In this document: one piece after another, positions 1-6,518 of the stretch
How positions within the stretch are numbered: the first letter of the stretch is position 1
Layout: the number at the start of each line of letters is the position of its first letter
From: Firmicutes bacterium AM55-24TS
GTDB taxonomy: Bacteria; Bacillota; Clostridia; UBA1381
NCBI GenBank assembly: GCA_003460745.1
Contig: QTVU01000057.1
Coordinates: 1-13,743 of the forward strand
DNA length: 13,743 bases
Direction: 5' to 3'
Notes under the pieces: generated by a model
The model's database searches: none
What the model saw: only the letters and a program-made list of their open reading frames with translations
What the model was told of the DNA's origin: nothing
Program-made: the position numbers and the translations under genes

Positions 1-23
1 GTATATGGAGAAAATGGCAGAGA

Positions 24-115
24 CCCCACAGTCGGTGTTGCCGATAGCTCCCCTCAAAGGGAGCCGAAAAGCTCTCCTTGAGGAGAGGTGTCACGAAGTG
101 ACGGAGTGGTGTCAA
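24..115 (-). repeat. Multi-hairpin intergenic repeat, copy A
   Basis: This is one of three ~100-bp copies of the same element in the window (others at 4628-4729 and 9120-9217). Read on the minus strand it begins TTGACACCACTCCGTCAC two bases after the stop codon of the rhamnosidase gene. It then shows four successive small hairpins: GTCAC/GTGAC, CTCTCC/GGAGAG, a CTCCC/GGGAG-type arm and a TCGG/CCGA-type arm. It ends in GACTGTGGGGTC, a degraded version of the terminal inverted repeat that is nearly perfect in copy C. No protein is encoded. A structured 3' UTR, attenuator or non-autonomous mobile element are all possible. Confidence 0.8.
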
Positions 116-117
116 CC

Positions 118-3100
118 TTACACATTAATTTCAAAATGATAACTACCGCCTACAAGTGTATGAATATCACCGTTAGGCAATTTCAAAGTTGCGGTTGTAT
201 TAGTCGGAACGGTGCAATCATACGTAAATTTACCGTCATGCAATTTCCACGCAGAACTGATTTTACCGTGAGGTGACGTAAAACTGCCTTTGGCATAAGT
301 CAAACCGCCTCCGAATTTCGGTGCAAGCATAAATGATTTATAACCAAATTCAACGGGACGAATACCGAGTATATCGGTAAAGAACCATTGACCTATCGCA
401 CCGTAAGAATAATGGTTAAACGAATTCATTGAAACATCGCCGAAAGTGCCTGTTTCGGCAATATACGAATTCCAACGCTCCCATATGGTTGTAGCACCGT
501 TTTTGACACTGTAAAGCCAAGACGGATTGTCTTCCTGCTCAAGCAACTTAAAAGCAACATCATCAAGACCGACTTTTGAAAGTGCAGGTGCAAGATGTGA
601 TATACCGAGAAAGCCGACTGTAAGTTTGCCGTTGTTTCTCAATATTGAGCTTTTGAAATATTCTCTTGTATTTTTAAGCTTGTCTTTGGGGATAAGATCA
701 AAGTCAACTGCAAGTGCATATGCTGTTTGACTCGGACAGTGCGGAGTGTTTTCGGCATAATATGTATATCGCGTAACACTTCCGTCAAGTGCGACCGATT
801 CGCCGCAATGTGCGGTTTGTGAACTCACTTCGCCGTAATACGAAACAGAGCCGTCATCATTAACCCACGCGTCATTGAATGCACGTTTTATATTTTCAAA
901 TAATTCAGTATATCGTTTTTCATCATCGGTTTTGCCGAGAATGCACGCGGTTCTGCGGAGTATGTCGGCAGAATGTGCGGCATATGCCGTTGCGGAATAT
1001 ATGTAAGGCGTGGAATTGTCATAAGTAAGGTGGTCGCCACGGCATTGCTGTACTTGAATATACGGAATTGTCGCGAGGTCGGATTGTTCCGGTACTTCCT
1101 TGCCGTCAACCGTTCGTACACCGTAATTACGGCGGTCAGTGCTGTTTTGATATTCAACCCACTTTTTCATCATATCATAGCATTTTTTAAGTATGCGTAT
1201 ATCGCCGTATGTTTCATACATTTCCCACGGCACAATCGTTGCGGCGTCGCCCCAACCGCCACAACCGTCAATGCGGTTATCACCGCCAAGAGGGGCGGTA
1301 TCGGGAACAGCACCGTTTTTATTGTACATAGTTTGTGCGTCAATCAAATCATCAAGCCATTTGTCGATAAACGACTTTATGTTCATATTATATGCACCTG
1401 TTTTTGCGAAAACCTGCATATCACCCGTCCAACCCATACGCTCGTTGCGTTGCGGACAATCAGTGGGAATTAGCAGAAAATTGCCGATTTCACCCCAACG
1501 GATATTGTGCTGAAGTCTGTTAATAAGCGGATTTGAACATTCAAATTCACCTGTAACAGTGTCAATATTCGATATTGCAAGACCGTCAACCGAGATAATC
1601 ATATCTTTTGATATATTGCAACCGTTACCGCTGATTTCCACATATCTGAAACCGTGTGACGCGAAAGTAGAAATAAACTCCTCCGTATCACGTCCGCAAA
1701 GTGTATAAATATCGGTATTTGCGGCGGAACGCAGATTTTTTATATAAATACAGCCGTCTTTATGCGTCATTTCGCCGTAACGAATTTTAATCGACTGACC
1801 GCATTGACCTTTAACTTTCAATTTTATTGTTCCGACCATATTTTGACCGACATCATAAACGAAATGATTTTTCGGATTTTCACACACGAATTTACCGACA
1901 AAGTTTTTTATAATTTTTGCAGTATTACCCTTTTGGGCGGTTAATTTAAAATCAGTATCGGATAGTGTGCCGTTTGTCGGGACAGGCTTTTTAGGTCGTT
2001 GTTTGATACCGCATTTAACCCAGCGTTTATCGTCCGCAAGGGGATTGTATTCAAGCCTTGCGTCATAGCTTTCACCGTCAAAATAATCGCAGTCGCTTAT
2101 CGGTGCTTTATCAGTAAACTCCCACGAACTGTCTGTTTTGATAACCTCGCTTGTTCCGTCAGTGTAGACAATATTCAGCATAGCAATAAACGAACTCTCT
2201 TTGCCGTATATCATAGCACCGCTGTAACCGCAAAAGCCAGAATAATGTCCTCTTCCAAGAACTGCACTTATGACATTTTTACCGTCTGCAAGCATATCGG
2301 TAACGTCAAAAGTTTGGTATTGAATTCTTAGTCTGTAGTCGGTAAAACCGGGATTGTAAAAATCGTCACTGACTTTTTCGCCGTTTATGCAGGCATTGTA
2401 AAAACCTTGCGCAGACGCATAAAGACGTGCCGATTTGATTGTTTTTTCTATATTGAAACGTTTGCGGAGATTTACAGACGGTACGGGATTTATAATTTCA
2501 AATGCGTTGTTGATTGTGAGTTTCCCGTTTTCGTATGTGCCGAGTGCCGAAAGTAAGCCGTTTTCAAAATTATCCTCTTGCAAAACAAGATTGTTTGTTT
2601 CGATTTTTAAGTGACTGATTTCGGCAACGCTGTTTAGCTGATTAAAGCCGACAGACATTAAAAATGCCTTGCGTGGCTGATTTATGATATTTTTCGGAAG
2701 AATATCTTCATCAATTACTTTTTGACCGTTCAGACAAAGAAGTACATTTGTTTTGTTTACCGATAATTCAAGGCTGTCGGAATGTTCGGTAACGTGGAAT
2801 GTACCGAGTAATTTTTTGTATTGAACATTGTTATTCCAAGCATTGTCGGATATTTCGTAAACAGAAACGCTGTCTTTGCAGATGTTAAATAGGACATAGT
2901 TATCTTTATTTCTTGCGTTCGCAACCAAGCCGAGATTGTCCGACTTGAAAGTACAAGAAATTTTATAGTTATCAACGGCATATGTGTTGACGGTTTCTTG
3001 CGGACTGCCAATCCAATCGGCATTAAATTCATTATTCATTAAGCCTGTTTCAAAATCGGCAGTATCGCTTGTGTATTCATTGCCTTGTTCGTCCCATACG

Positions 3101-3348
3101 CTTACTTGCCAAGAATACTTTGTCATAGCCGATAAAGACCGACCGTCGTATTCAATGCAGATTGAGCGGTCAGACGTAACTTTACCGCTGTCCCAAACCG
3201 TATCATTGTCGGAGCGAACAATAATTCTGTAAGCGGTTTGAACAGTACCGCTGATTTTCGATTGCAGTTTCCAAGAAAATCGCGGTTTCTTTTCATCAAT
3301 TCCGATTGGATTTATTAAATCCTCTGTTTTCATATCGTAAATAATCAT
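118..3348 (-). CDS. Alpha-L-rhamnosidase, glycoside hydrolase family 78
   Basis: Hydrolyses terminal alpha-L-rhamnose from plant glycosides or polysaccharides by an inverting mechanism. The start chosen is the ATG at 3348 (protein begins MIIYDMKTEDL), because GGAG lies nine bases upstream and GH78 proteins often begin this way; an in-frame ATG at 3411 would add 21 unlikely residues. The product is 1076 aa. Order seen: N-terminal Fn3-like domain (about 1-105, PRFSWKL), a beta-rich insert of about 170 residues (115-285) resembling a LamG/concanavalin-type module, a rhamnosidase N domain with the conserved FYNACINGEKVSD stretch, the (alpha/alpha)6 catalytic domain and a C-terminal beta domain. 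Signature DCPQRNERMGWTGD places the probable general acid at Glu636; IWERW places the probable base at Glu957. There is no signal peptide, so a cytoplasmic enzyme acting on imported glycosides is likely. No other sugar gene is adjacent. Confidence 0.95.
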   Translation of the reverse strand: MIIYDMKTEDLINPIGIDEKKPRFSWKLQSKISGTVQTAYRIIVRSDNDTVWDSGKVTSDRSICIEYDGRSLSAMTKYSWQVSVWDEQGNEYTSDTADFETGLMNNEFNADWIGSPQETVNTYAVDNYKISCTFKSDNLGLVANARNKDNYVLFNICKDSVSVYEISDNAWNNNVQYKKLLGTFHVTEHSDSLELSVNKTNVLLCLNGQKVIDEDILPKNIINQPRKAFLMSVGFNQLNSVAEISHLKIETNNLVLQEDNFENGLLSALGTYENGKLTINNAFEIINPVPSVNLRKRFNIEKTIKSARLYASAQGFYNACINGEKVSDDFYNPGFTDYRLRIQYQTFDVTDMLADGKNVISAVLGRGHYSGFCGYSGAMIYGKESSFIAMLNIVYTDGTSEVIKTDSSWEFTDKAPISDCDYFDGESYDARLEYNPLADDKRWVKCGIKQRPKKPVPTNGTLSDTDFKLTAQKGNTAKIIKNFVGKFVCENPKNHFVYDVGQNMVGTIKLKVKGQCGQSIKIRYGEMTHKDGCIYIKNLRSAANTDIYTLCGRDTEEFISTFASHGFRYVEISGNGCNISKDMIISVDGLAISNIDTVTGEFECSNPLINRLQHNIRWGEIGNFLLIPTDCPQRNERMGWTGDMQVFAKTGAYNMNIKSFIDKWLDDLIDAQTMYNKNGAVPDTAPLGGDNRIDGCGGWGDAATIVPWEMYETYGDIRILKKCYDMMKKWVEYQNSTDRRNYGVRTVDGKEVPEQSDLATIPYIQVQQCRGDHLTYDNSTPYIYSATAYAAHSADILRRTACILGKTDDEKRYTELFENIKRAFNDAWVNDDGSVSYYGEVSSQTAHCGESVALDGSVTRYTYYAENTPHCPSQTAYALAVDFDLIPKDKLKNTREYFKSSILRNNGKLTVGFLGISHLAPALSKVGLDDVAFKLLEQEDNPSWLYSVKNGATTIWERWNSYIAETGTFGDVSMNSFNHYSYGAIGQWFFTDILGIRPVEFGYKSFMLAPKFGGGLTYAKGSFTSPHGKISSAWKLHDGKFTYDCTVPTNTTATLKLPNGDIHTLVGGSYHFEINV

Positions 3349-3379
3349 AATTCTAATCTCCGTCTGTTTTATTAATATC

Positions 3380-3388
3380 ATTATACCA
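3380..3388 (-). promoter_or_regulatory. Extended -10 promoter for the rhamnosidase gene
   Basis: On the minus strand the sequence reads TGGTATAAT, an extended -10 element (TGnTATAAT), about 32 bases upstream of the chosen ATG. A -35-like TTGAAA (3406-3411) is present but 20 bases away, so the extended -10 probably compensates. No operator for a rhamnose regulator could be recognised. Confidence 0.55.
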
Positions 3389-3448
3389 TAGCACAATATA
3401 AAATGTTTCAAAATTTTGCTTGAAATCGTTTATTTTTTGCTTTGTATT

Positions 3449-3477
3449 TTGACATTGCATATAATATTTGATATAAT
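3449..3477 (+). promoter_or_regulatory. Consensus sigma-A promoter for the ECF-S gene
   Basis: TTGACA at 3449-3454 and TATAAT at 3472-3477 are separated by exactly 17 bases, a full match to the housekeeping consensus. Transcription should begin near 3484, leaving a leader of about 20 bases that contains AAGGGAG eight bases before the ATG. The leader is too short for a riboswitch, unusual for a vitamin-type ECF gene. Confidence 0.8.
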
Positions 3478-3506
3478 ATGTAAGTTAAAAGAAGGGAGAA
3501 ATTAGA

Positions 3507-4072
3507 ATGAAGAAAAATGTAAAGAAAATAACGGTCGGAGGACTGCTTATCGCATTGGCACTTGTATTGCCTATGGCATTTCATTTAACGGGAGTACCGC
3601 AACCGGGTCAAGTATTTTTGCCTATGCACATACCTGTATTACTCGGAGGATTTGTTTTAGGACCTGTGTTTGGATTTTTTGTAGGATTGTTTTCACCGAT
3701 TATAAGCTCTGTTTTGACGGGTATGCCGGCAGTAGCAGATTGCCGTTTATGATGATTGAGCTTGCAGTATACGGATTGGTAAGTGGTTTGATGTATAATA
3801 CATTTAAGTTTAATAAGAAGAAAATGGGTACATATATTTCACTTTTAACTGCAATGCTTTGCGGTAGAATTGTGTATGCAATTTCATTGTTTGTTGCGGT
3901 AAATCTTATGGGTATACAGTGTGGCGGACCTATTGCGGCAGTTACCGCAACAGTCAGCGGTGTACCTGGAATTATAATTCAAGTTTTGATAATTCCGCCT
4001 GTTGTATATGCACTTGAAAGGAGCGGTTACATTGACAGACATTTTAGAATATGCAAAGGAACAGTTGCATAA
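3507..4072 (+). pseudogene. ECF transporter S component, interrupted by a -1 frameshift
   Basis: Substrate-binding membrane subunit of an energy-coupling factor importer; the ligand cannot be told from sequence. The first frame (3507-3752) gives 81 residues ending in ADCRL; the remainder continues in another frame from about 3740 with LPFMMIELAVYGLVSG to a stop at 4070-4072. The two halves join into a normal-looking S component of about 188 aa if one base is restored near 3738 (for example GCAGGATTG instead of GCAGATTG, giving AGLPFMM). Hydrophobic segments cover most of it, with conserved-looking stretches HIPVLLGGFVLGP, SSVLTGMP, AMLCGRIVYA and GVPGIIIQVLIIPPVVYALER. AAGGGAG sits eight bases before the ATG. 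No energising module (EcfA/T) is in the window, so it would share a common one. Either a recent null mutation or an assembly error. Confidence 0.82.
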
Positions 4073-4466
4073 TAATAATTTTTCTATTGTGATAGTAGGC
4101 GAAAATGATGTTTATACTTCAACGAAACACGGCGTTGCACCGCTTTTGGAAATTCTTGACGGTGGAAATGATGTTATAAAAAATTCGTTTGTTGCCGATA
4201 AAGTTGTCGGTAAAGCGGCGGCTTTACTTATGGTAAAAGGCGGAGTAAAAGAGGTTTATGCCGATATTATAAGCTCTCATGCACTTGATGTTTTTGAAAA
4301 ATATAAGATTAAGACATATTACGGTAATTTGGTTGAGTATATTATAAATCGTGATAAAACAGGTATGTGTCCTATGGAAAAGGCTGTGATTGAAGTAGAT
4401 GAACCGAATACGGCATATGATGTGCTGAAAAAGAAAATTGCTGAAATGAGAAAGGGCGGTCATTGA
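4032..4466 (+). CDS. DUF1893 (TM1506-like) protein, cytidine-deaminase-like fold
   Basis: A 144-aa protein of the DUF1893 family, known from structural genomics (Thermotoga TM1506) to have a cytidine-deaminase-like fold but no assigned reaction. The start chosen is TTG at 4032, eight bases after AAAGGAG; an upstream TTG at 4002 has no ribosome binding site. It overlaps the end of the ECF-S gene by 41 bases, implying translational coupling and a shared job. Family-type stretches are ADKVVGKAAALLMVKGG (55-71) and DKTGMCPME (108-116). The position where true deaminases carry a zinc-binding HAE seems occupied by GKAAA, and only Cys113 remains of a PCxxC-like motif, so zinc catalysis looks unlikely (inference). 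The stop codon lies inside the terminator hairpin. Confidence 0.85.
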   Translation: MTDILEYAKEQLHNNNFSIVIVGENDVYTSTKHGVAPLLEILDGGNDVIKNSFVADKVVGKAAALLMVKGGVKEVYADIISSHALDVFEKYKIKTYYGNLVEYIINRDKTGMCPMEKAVIEVDEPNTAYDVLKKKIAEMRKGGH

Positions 4467-4475
4467 TCGCCTTTT
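4455..4475 (+). terminator. Terminator of the ECF-S/DUF1893 operon
   Basis: GGCGGTC-ATT-GATCGCC forms a 7-bp stem (one G-U pair) followed by TTTT. The TGA stop of the DUF1893 gene (4464-4466) straddles loop and stem. The core resembles the GGCGACC/GGTCGCC palindrome repeated downstream, so the terminator may derive from that repeat family. Confidence 0.6.
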
Positions 4476-4490
4476 GCTATATAATAAATA

Positions 4491-4520
4491 TTTCGTAGGG
4501 CGGCCGTTGGTCGCCTTTTT
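4491..4520 (+). repeat. Short palindromic repeat (TTTCGTAGGG...GTCGCC), unit 1
   Basis: TTTCGTAGGGCGGCCGTTGG followed by TCGCC and five T. The core is an imperfect palindrome, and with the T tract it could act as a second plus-strand terminator. A closely similar unit begins 60 bases on at 4551. Confidence 0.7.
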
Positions 4521-4550
4521 GTGTGGTTTTGTATTGCAATACGGCAAGTG

Positions 4551-4580
4551 TTTCGTAGGGGCGACCATTGGTCGCCCTTA
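4551..4580 (+). repeat. Short palindromic repeat, unit 2
   Basis: TTTCGTAGGGGCGACCATTG continues as GTCGCCCTTA. The GGGCGACC-ATT-GGTCGCCC core is a perfect 8-bp stem. Together with the inverted unit at 4745-4771 it brackets repeat copy B. Confidence 0.75.
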
Positions 4581-4627
4581 AGGAGTTAGTGTGTGTGGGA
4601 AAAGGGACGGCACATCAACGTTATTTT

Positions 4628-4729
4628 TTGCCACCACTCCGTCACTGCGTGCCACCTCTCCTCAAGGAGAGCGTTTTGTAAGGCTCCCATTGAGGGGAGT
4701 TGTCGGCAAAGCCGACTGAGGGGTGGTGA
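4628..4729 (+). repeat. Multi-hairpin intergenic repeat, copy B
   Basis: Same element as 24-115 and 9120-9217. It starts TTGCCACCACTCCGTCAC and ends GACTGAGGGGTGGTGA, the two ends being inverted repeats with few mismatches. Inside are four hairpins; the CTCTCC/GGAGAG arm and the GTCGGC-AAA-GCCGAC arm are intact, while the first arm has a mismatch (GTCAC/GTGCC). It lies in the same orientation as the gene upstream (DUF1893), 160 bases after its stop. Apparent reading frames across it are artefacts of the repeat. Confidence 0.85.
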
Positions 4730-4744
4730 TAGAAAAATAGGCAA

Positions 4745-4771
4745 CGGCGACCGATGATCGCCCTTACGAAA
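4745..4771 (-). repeat. Short palindromic repeat, unit 3 (inverted)
   Basis: Read on the minus strand it is ATTTCGTAAGGGCGATCATC followed by GGTCGCC, the same unit as at 4491 and 4551 in opposite orientation. With unit 2 it forms an inverted pair around copy B. Confidence 0.7.
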
Positions 4772-4784
4772 TATAAAAACACAC

Positions 4785-4811
4785 AAAAAAACACCGCCGT
4801 ATCGGCGGTGT
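4785..4811 (-). terminator. Rho-independent terminator for the HtrA-like gene
   Basis: ACACCGCCG-TAT-CGGCGGTGT forms a perfect 9-bp GC-rich stem; read on the minus strand it is followed by seven T. It is the first stem with a U tract downstream of the protease stop at 5017, so the transcript would carry about 200 bases of 3' untranslated sequence. Confidence 0.8.
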
Positions 4812-5016
4812 CAAAAACATATACATATTGGGGGGAGTAAATGTTTTAAATGGGGGAGTTATCACAACTATAAAAGATGTAATATATATATGAAACAAAT
4901 ATCAAAGATATTTGTAACTTTTGGGGGGACCCTTGCCTTTGGGGAAGGCAAGGGCATATGAAAAAAAGGATGGTATCGACTGTTTTTACACAGTCTATCA
5001 ATTAAAACTGGATAGC
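4812..5016. other. Gene-free stretch with G runs and three hairpins
   Basis: No convincing gene. Visible elements are three near-identical G-rich tracts on the plus strand (4830-4835, 4852-4856, 4923-4928), an AT-rich 9-bp stem-loop ACAAATATC-AAA-GATATTTGT (4895-4915), a 10-bp stem-loop CCCTTGCCTT/AAGGCAAGGG with loop TGGGG (4930-4954) and a 6-bp stem GACTGT/ACAGTC (4979-4994). None of these stems has an adjacent U tract, so they are not standard terminators. In the sense of the protease mRNA they form a structured 3' UTR. On the plus strand GGGGGGAG precedes a two-codon frame (4841-4849), then a seven-codon frame and a 23-codon frame (4890-4961); coding by these is unproven. Confidence 0.5.
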
Positions 5017-6258
5017 TTATTTAGTTTTATCTGCCGAGTCTTCCATCAAGCGAACCTGTACTTCCATAGTTTCACCGTCTCTTAAAATCTTAAAGGTCAA
5101 ATAATCGCCCGCTTTTTTCTTATCACGGATTTCGTTGACCTCCTCGGTAGATGAGACCTTCTGACCGTCAACTTCAAGAATCATATCGTTGACTTTAAGT
5201 CCGGCCTCTGCCGCTCCGCTGCCCTCGGAAACACTTCCGATAAACAAACCGTAGCCTGTATCTTTGATACCGATTCCGACAAGCGGTCTGCCTGTCACGT
5301 ATCCTGATGCCATCAAGTCGTCAATGATTGGTTTTGCCTCTGATATTGCGATAGCAAATCCCATACCTTCAACGCCTGTGGTTGATAATTTAACTGAGTT
5401 AATACCTATAACCTCACCGTATTGGTTGATTAAAGCACCGCCCGAGTTACCTGAGTTAATGGCGGCATCTGTCTGCAATAGGTTATAAGTTCTGTTATCT
5501 ATATTCATTGTTCTGTTTACGGCACTGATTATACCTGACGTAACTGAACCGGAAAATTCCTGTCCCATCGGGTTACCGATTGCAACTGCTGTTTCACCGA
5601 CTTGAACTGTTGTTGAGTCGCCGAGTGTTGCGGCTGTAAGCTTTGTTGAACCCGGATCTATTTTCAAAACCGCAAGGTCTGTTTTTGTATCCTGACCTAC
5701 AAGTTTTGCGGTGAATTCATCACCTGTATTAAGTATTACCGATATTTCCGACGCACCGTCAATAACGTGCTGATTTGTTACAATGTAACCGTCGTCTTGG
5801 AAAATAATTCCCGAACCGCTGCCTTGTTCAACGGTTTGACCATCTGTGCTTCCGTCGCCGCTTGAATAATAATATCTTCCGCTGAACGGATCGTAATATT
5901 TTTGCGGTTGAACTGTAGTCTTGTTTATAACACCGACAACACTTGGTCCGACTTGTTCTGCAATTTCGGGAATTGTAAGAACTTTCTTACCGTTTTTGTA
6001 TGCTGCAAGTTGAGCTGAATCCGAAGATGATGAATCATCCGATTGTGTTGTTGTACTTGCAACTGCCGCGCTTTGAGTGTTGTTGTTCATATTCTTTTGC
6101 ATAAAGTACATTCCTGTTCCGAATACACCTGCTGTAAATATGCTTGCTGCAAGAGCTGAACAGACAGCTGTTAGCCATACTTTTTGTTTTTTCTCTTTCT
6201 TTGGTTTTTGGTCGTAAATAATCAAGTCAGTTGATTCTGTATAAGGGTATTTCTTCAT
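5017..6258 (-). CDS. HtrA/DegP-like membrane-anchored serine protease with PDZ domain
   Basis: Extracytoplasmic trypsin-type protease for misfolded-protein quality control. The start is ATG at 6258, nine bases after AGGAGG; an ATG at 6306 in the same frame lacks a site. The 413-aa protein has a Lys-rich cytoplasmic tail (1-26), one membrane segment (about 27-53), a Ser/Thr-rich linker (61-82), a protease domain with His164 (TNQHV), Asp194 (TDLAVLKI) and Ser272 (NSGNSGGA), and a single PDZ domain (about 325-404). This one-TM, one-PDZ layout is typical of Firmicutes HtrA/YyxA proteins. All catalytic residues are present. The gene stands alone, divergent from the polymerase gene, and ends in a long structured 3' region before its terminator. 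Confidence 0.95.
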   Translation of the reverse strand: MKKYPYTESTDLIIYDQKPKKEKKQKVWLTAVCSALAASIFTAGVFGTGMYFMQKNMNNNTQSAAVASTTTQSDDSSSSDSAQLAAYKNGKKVLTIPEIAEQVGPSVVGVINKTTVQPQKYYDPFSGRYYYSSGDGSTDGQTVEQGSGSGIIFQDDGYIVTNQHVIDGASEISVILNTGDEFTAKLVGQDTKTDLAVLKIDPGSTKLTAATLGDSTTVQVGETAVAIGNPMGQEFSGSVTSGIISAVNRTMNIDNRTYNLLQTDAAINSGNSGGALINQYGEVIGINSVKLSTTGVEGMGFAIAISEAKPIIDDLMASGYVTGRPLVGIGIKDTGYGLFIGSVSEGSGAAEAGLKVNDMILEVDGQKVSSTEEVNEIRDKKKAGDYLTFKILRDGETMEVQVRLMEDSADKTK

Positions 6259-6420
6259 GGTCGTCATCCTCCTTATATCATTATTATCAAAACAATCTAA
6301 ATTCATACTCTTTATAGCTTTCCTTTGACTATGGTTATATGATACAGTACACTTTTGACACTGGTATGAATTAAATGTAAATAGAAATGACTTATTTTAT
6401 GAACAAATTGTGAACAGGTA

Positions 6421-6449
6421 TTGACAAATAGAGATAATAAGGTTAGAAT
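6421..6449 (+). promoter_or_regulatory. Sigma-A promoter for the DNA polymerase I gene
   Basis: TTGACA at 6421-6426 and TAGAAT at 6444-6449 with a 17-base spacer. Transcription should begin near 6456, giving a leader of about 60 bases that ends in AAAGGA six bases before the ATG at 6519. Confidence 0.7.
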
Positions 6450-6518
6450 ATGTATAAATGCGAATTATTTGCAACAAAATATACACGCAAAGATATTATA
6501 AAGTAGAAAGGATTTTAT

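Noticed and set aside
88..276. Plus-strand frame beginning MSRSDGVV, and a second one with the same start on the minus strand at 8839-9147
   Set aside because: Both begin inside repeat copies A and C, so the shared N-terminus is repeat-derived, and the rest runs antisense through the rhamnosidase and polymerase genes.
973..1473. Long antisense frames inside the rhamnosidase gene (also 1193-1513 and 1999-2331)
   Set aside because: They lie opposite a well-conserved GH78 coding sequence, have no ribosome binding sites and show no protein-like domain pattern.
4224..4568. Minus-strand 114-codon frame
   Set aside because: It runs antisense through the DUF1893 gene and into the short palindromes, with a low-complexity composition and no start signal.
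4451..4775. CRISPR-like array from the repeated GGCGACC units
   Set aside because: The units are palindromes with irregular spacing and mixed orientation; there are no regular spacers and no cas genes.
4586..4786. Minus-strand 66-codon frame with PPLSRLCRQLPSMGA and EERWHAVTEWW
   Set aside because: It is a translation of repeat copy B and the flanking short palindrome. The same repeat at other loci would give similar peptides, and no ribosome binding site or family match supports it.
4930..4954. Stem-loop CCCTTGCCTT/AAGGCAAGGG as the terminator of the HtrA-like gene
   Set aside because: No U tract follows it on the minus strand; the stem at 4791-4811 followed by seven T is the better terminator.
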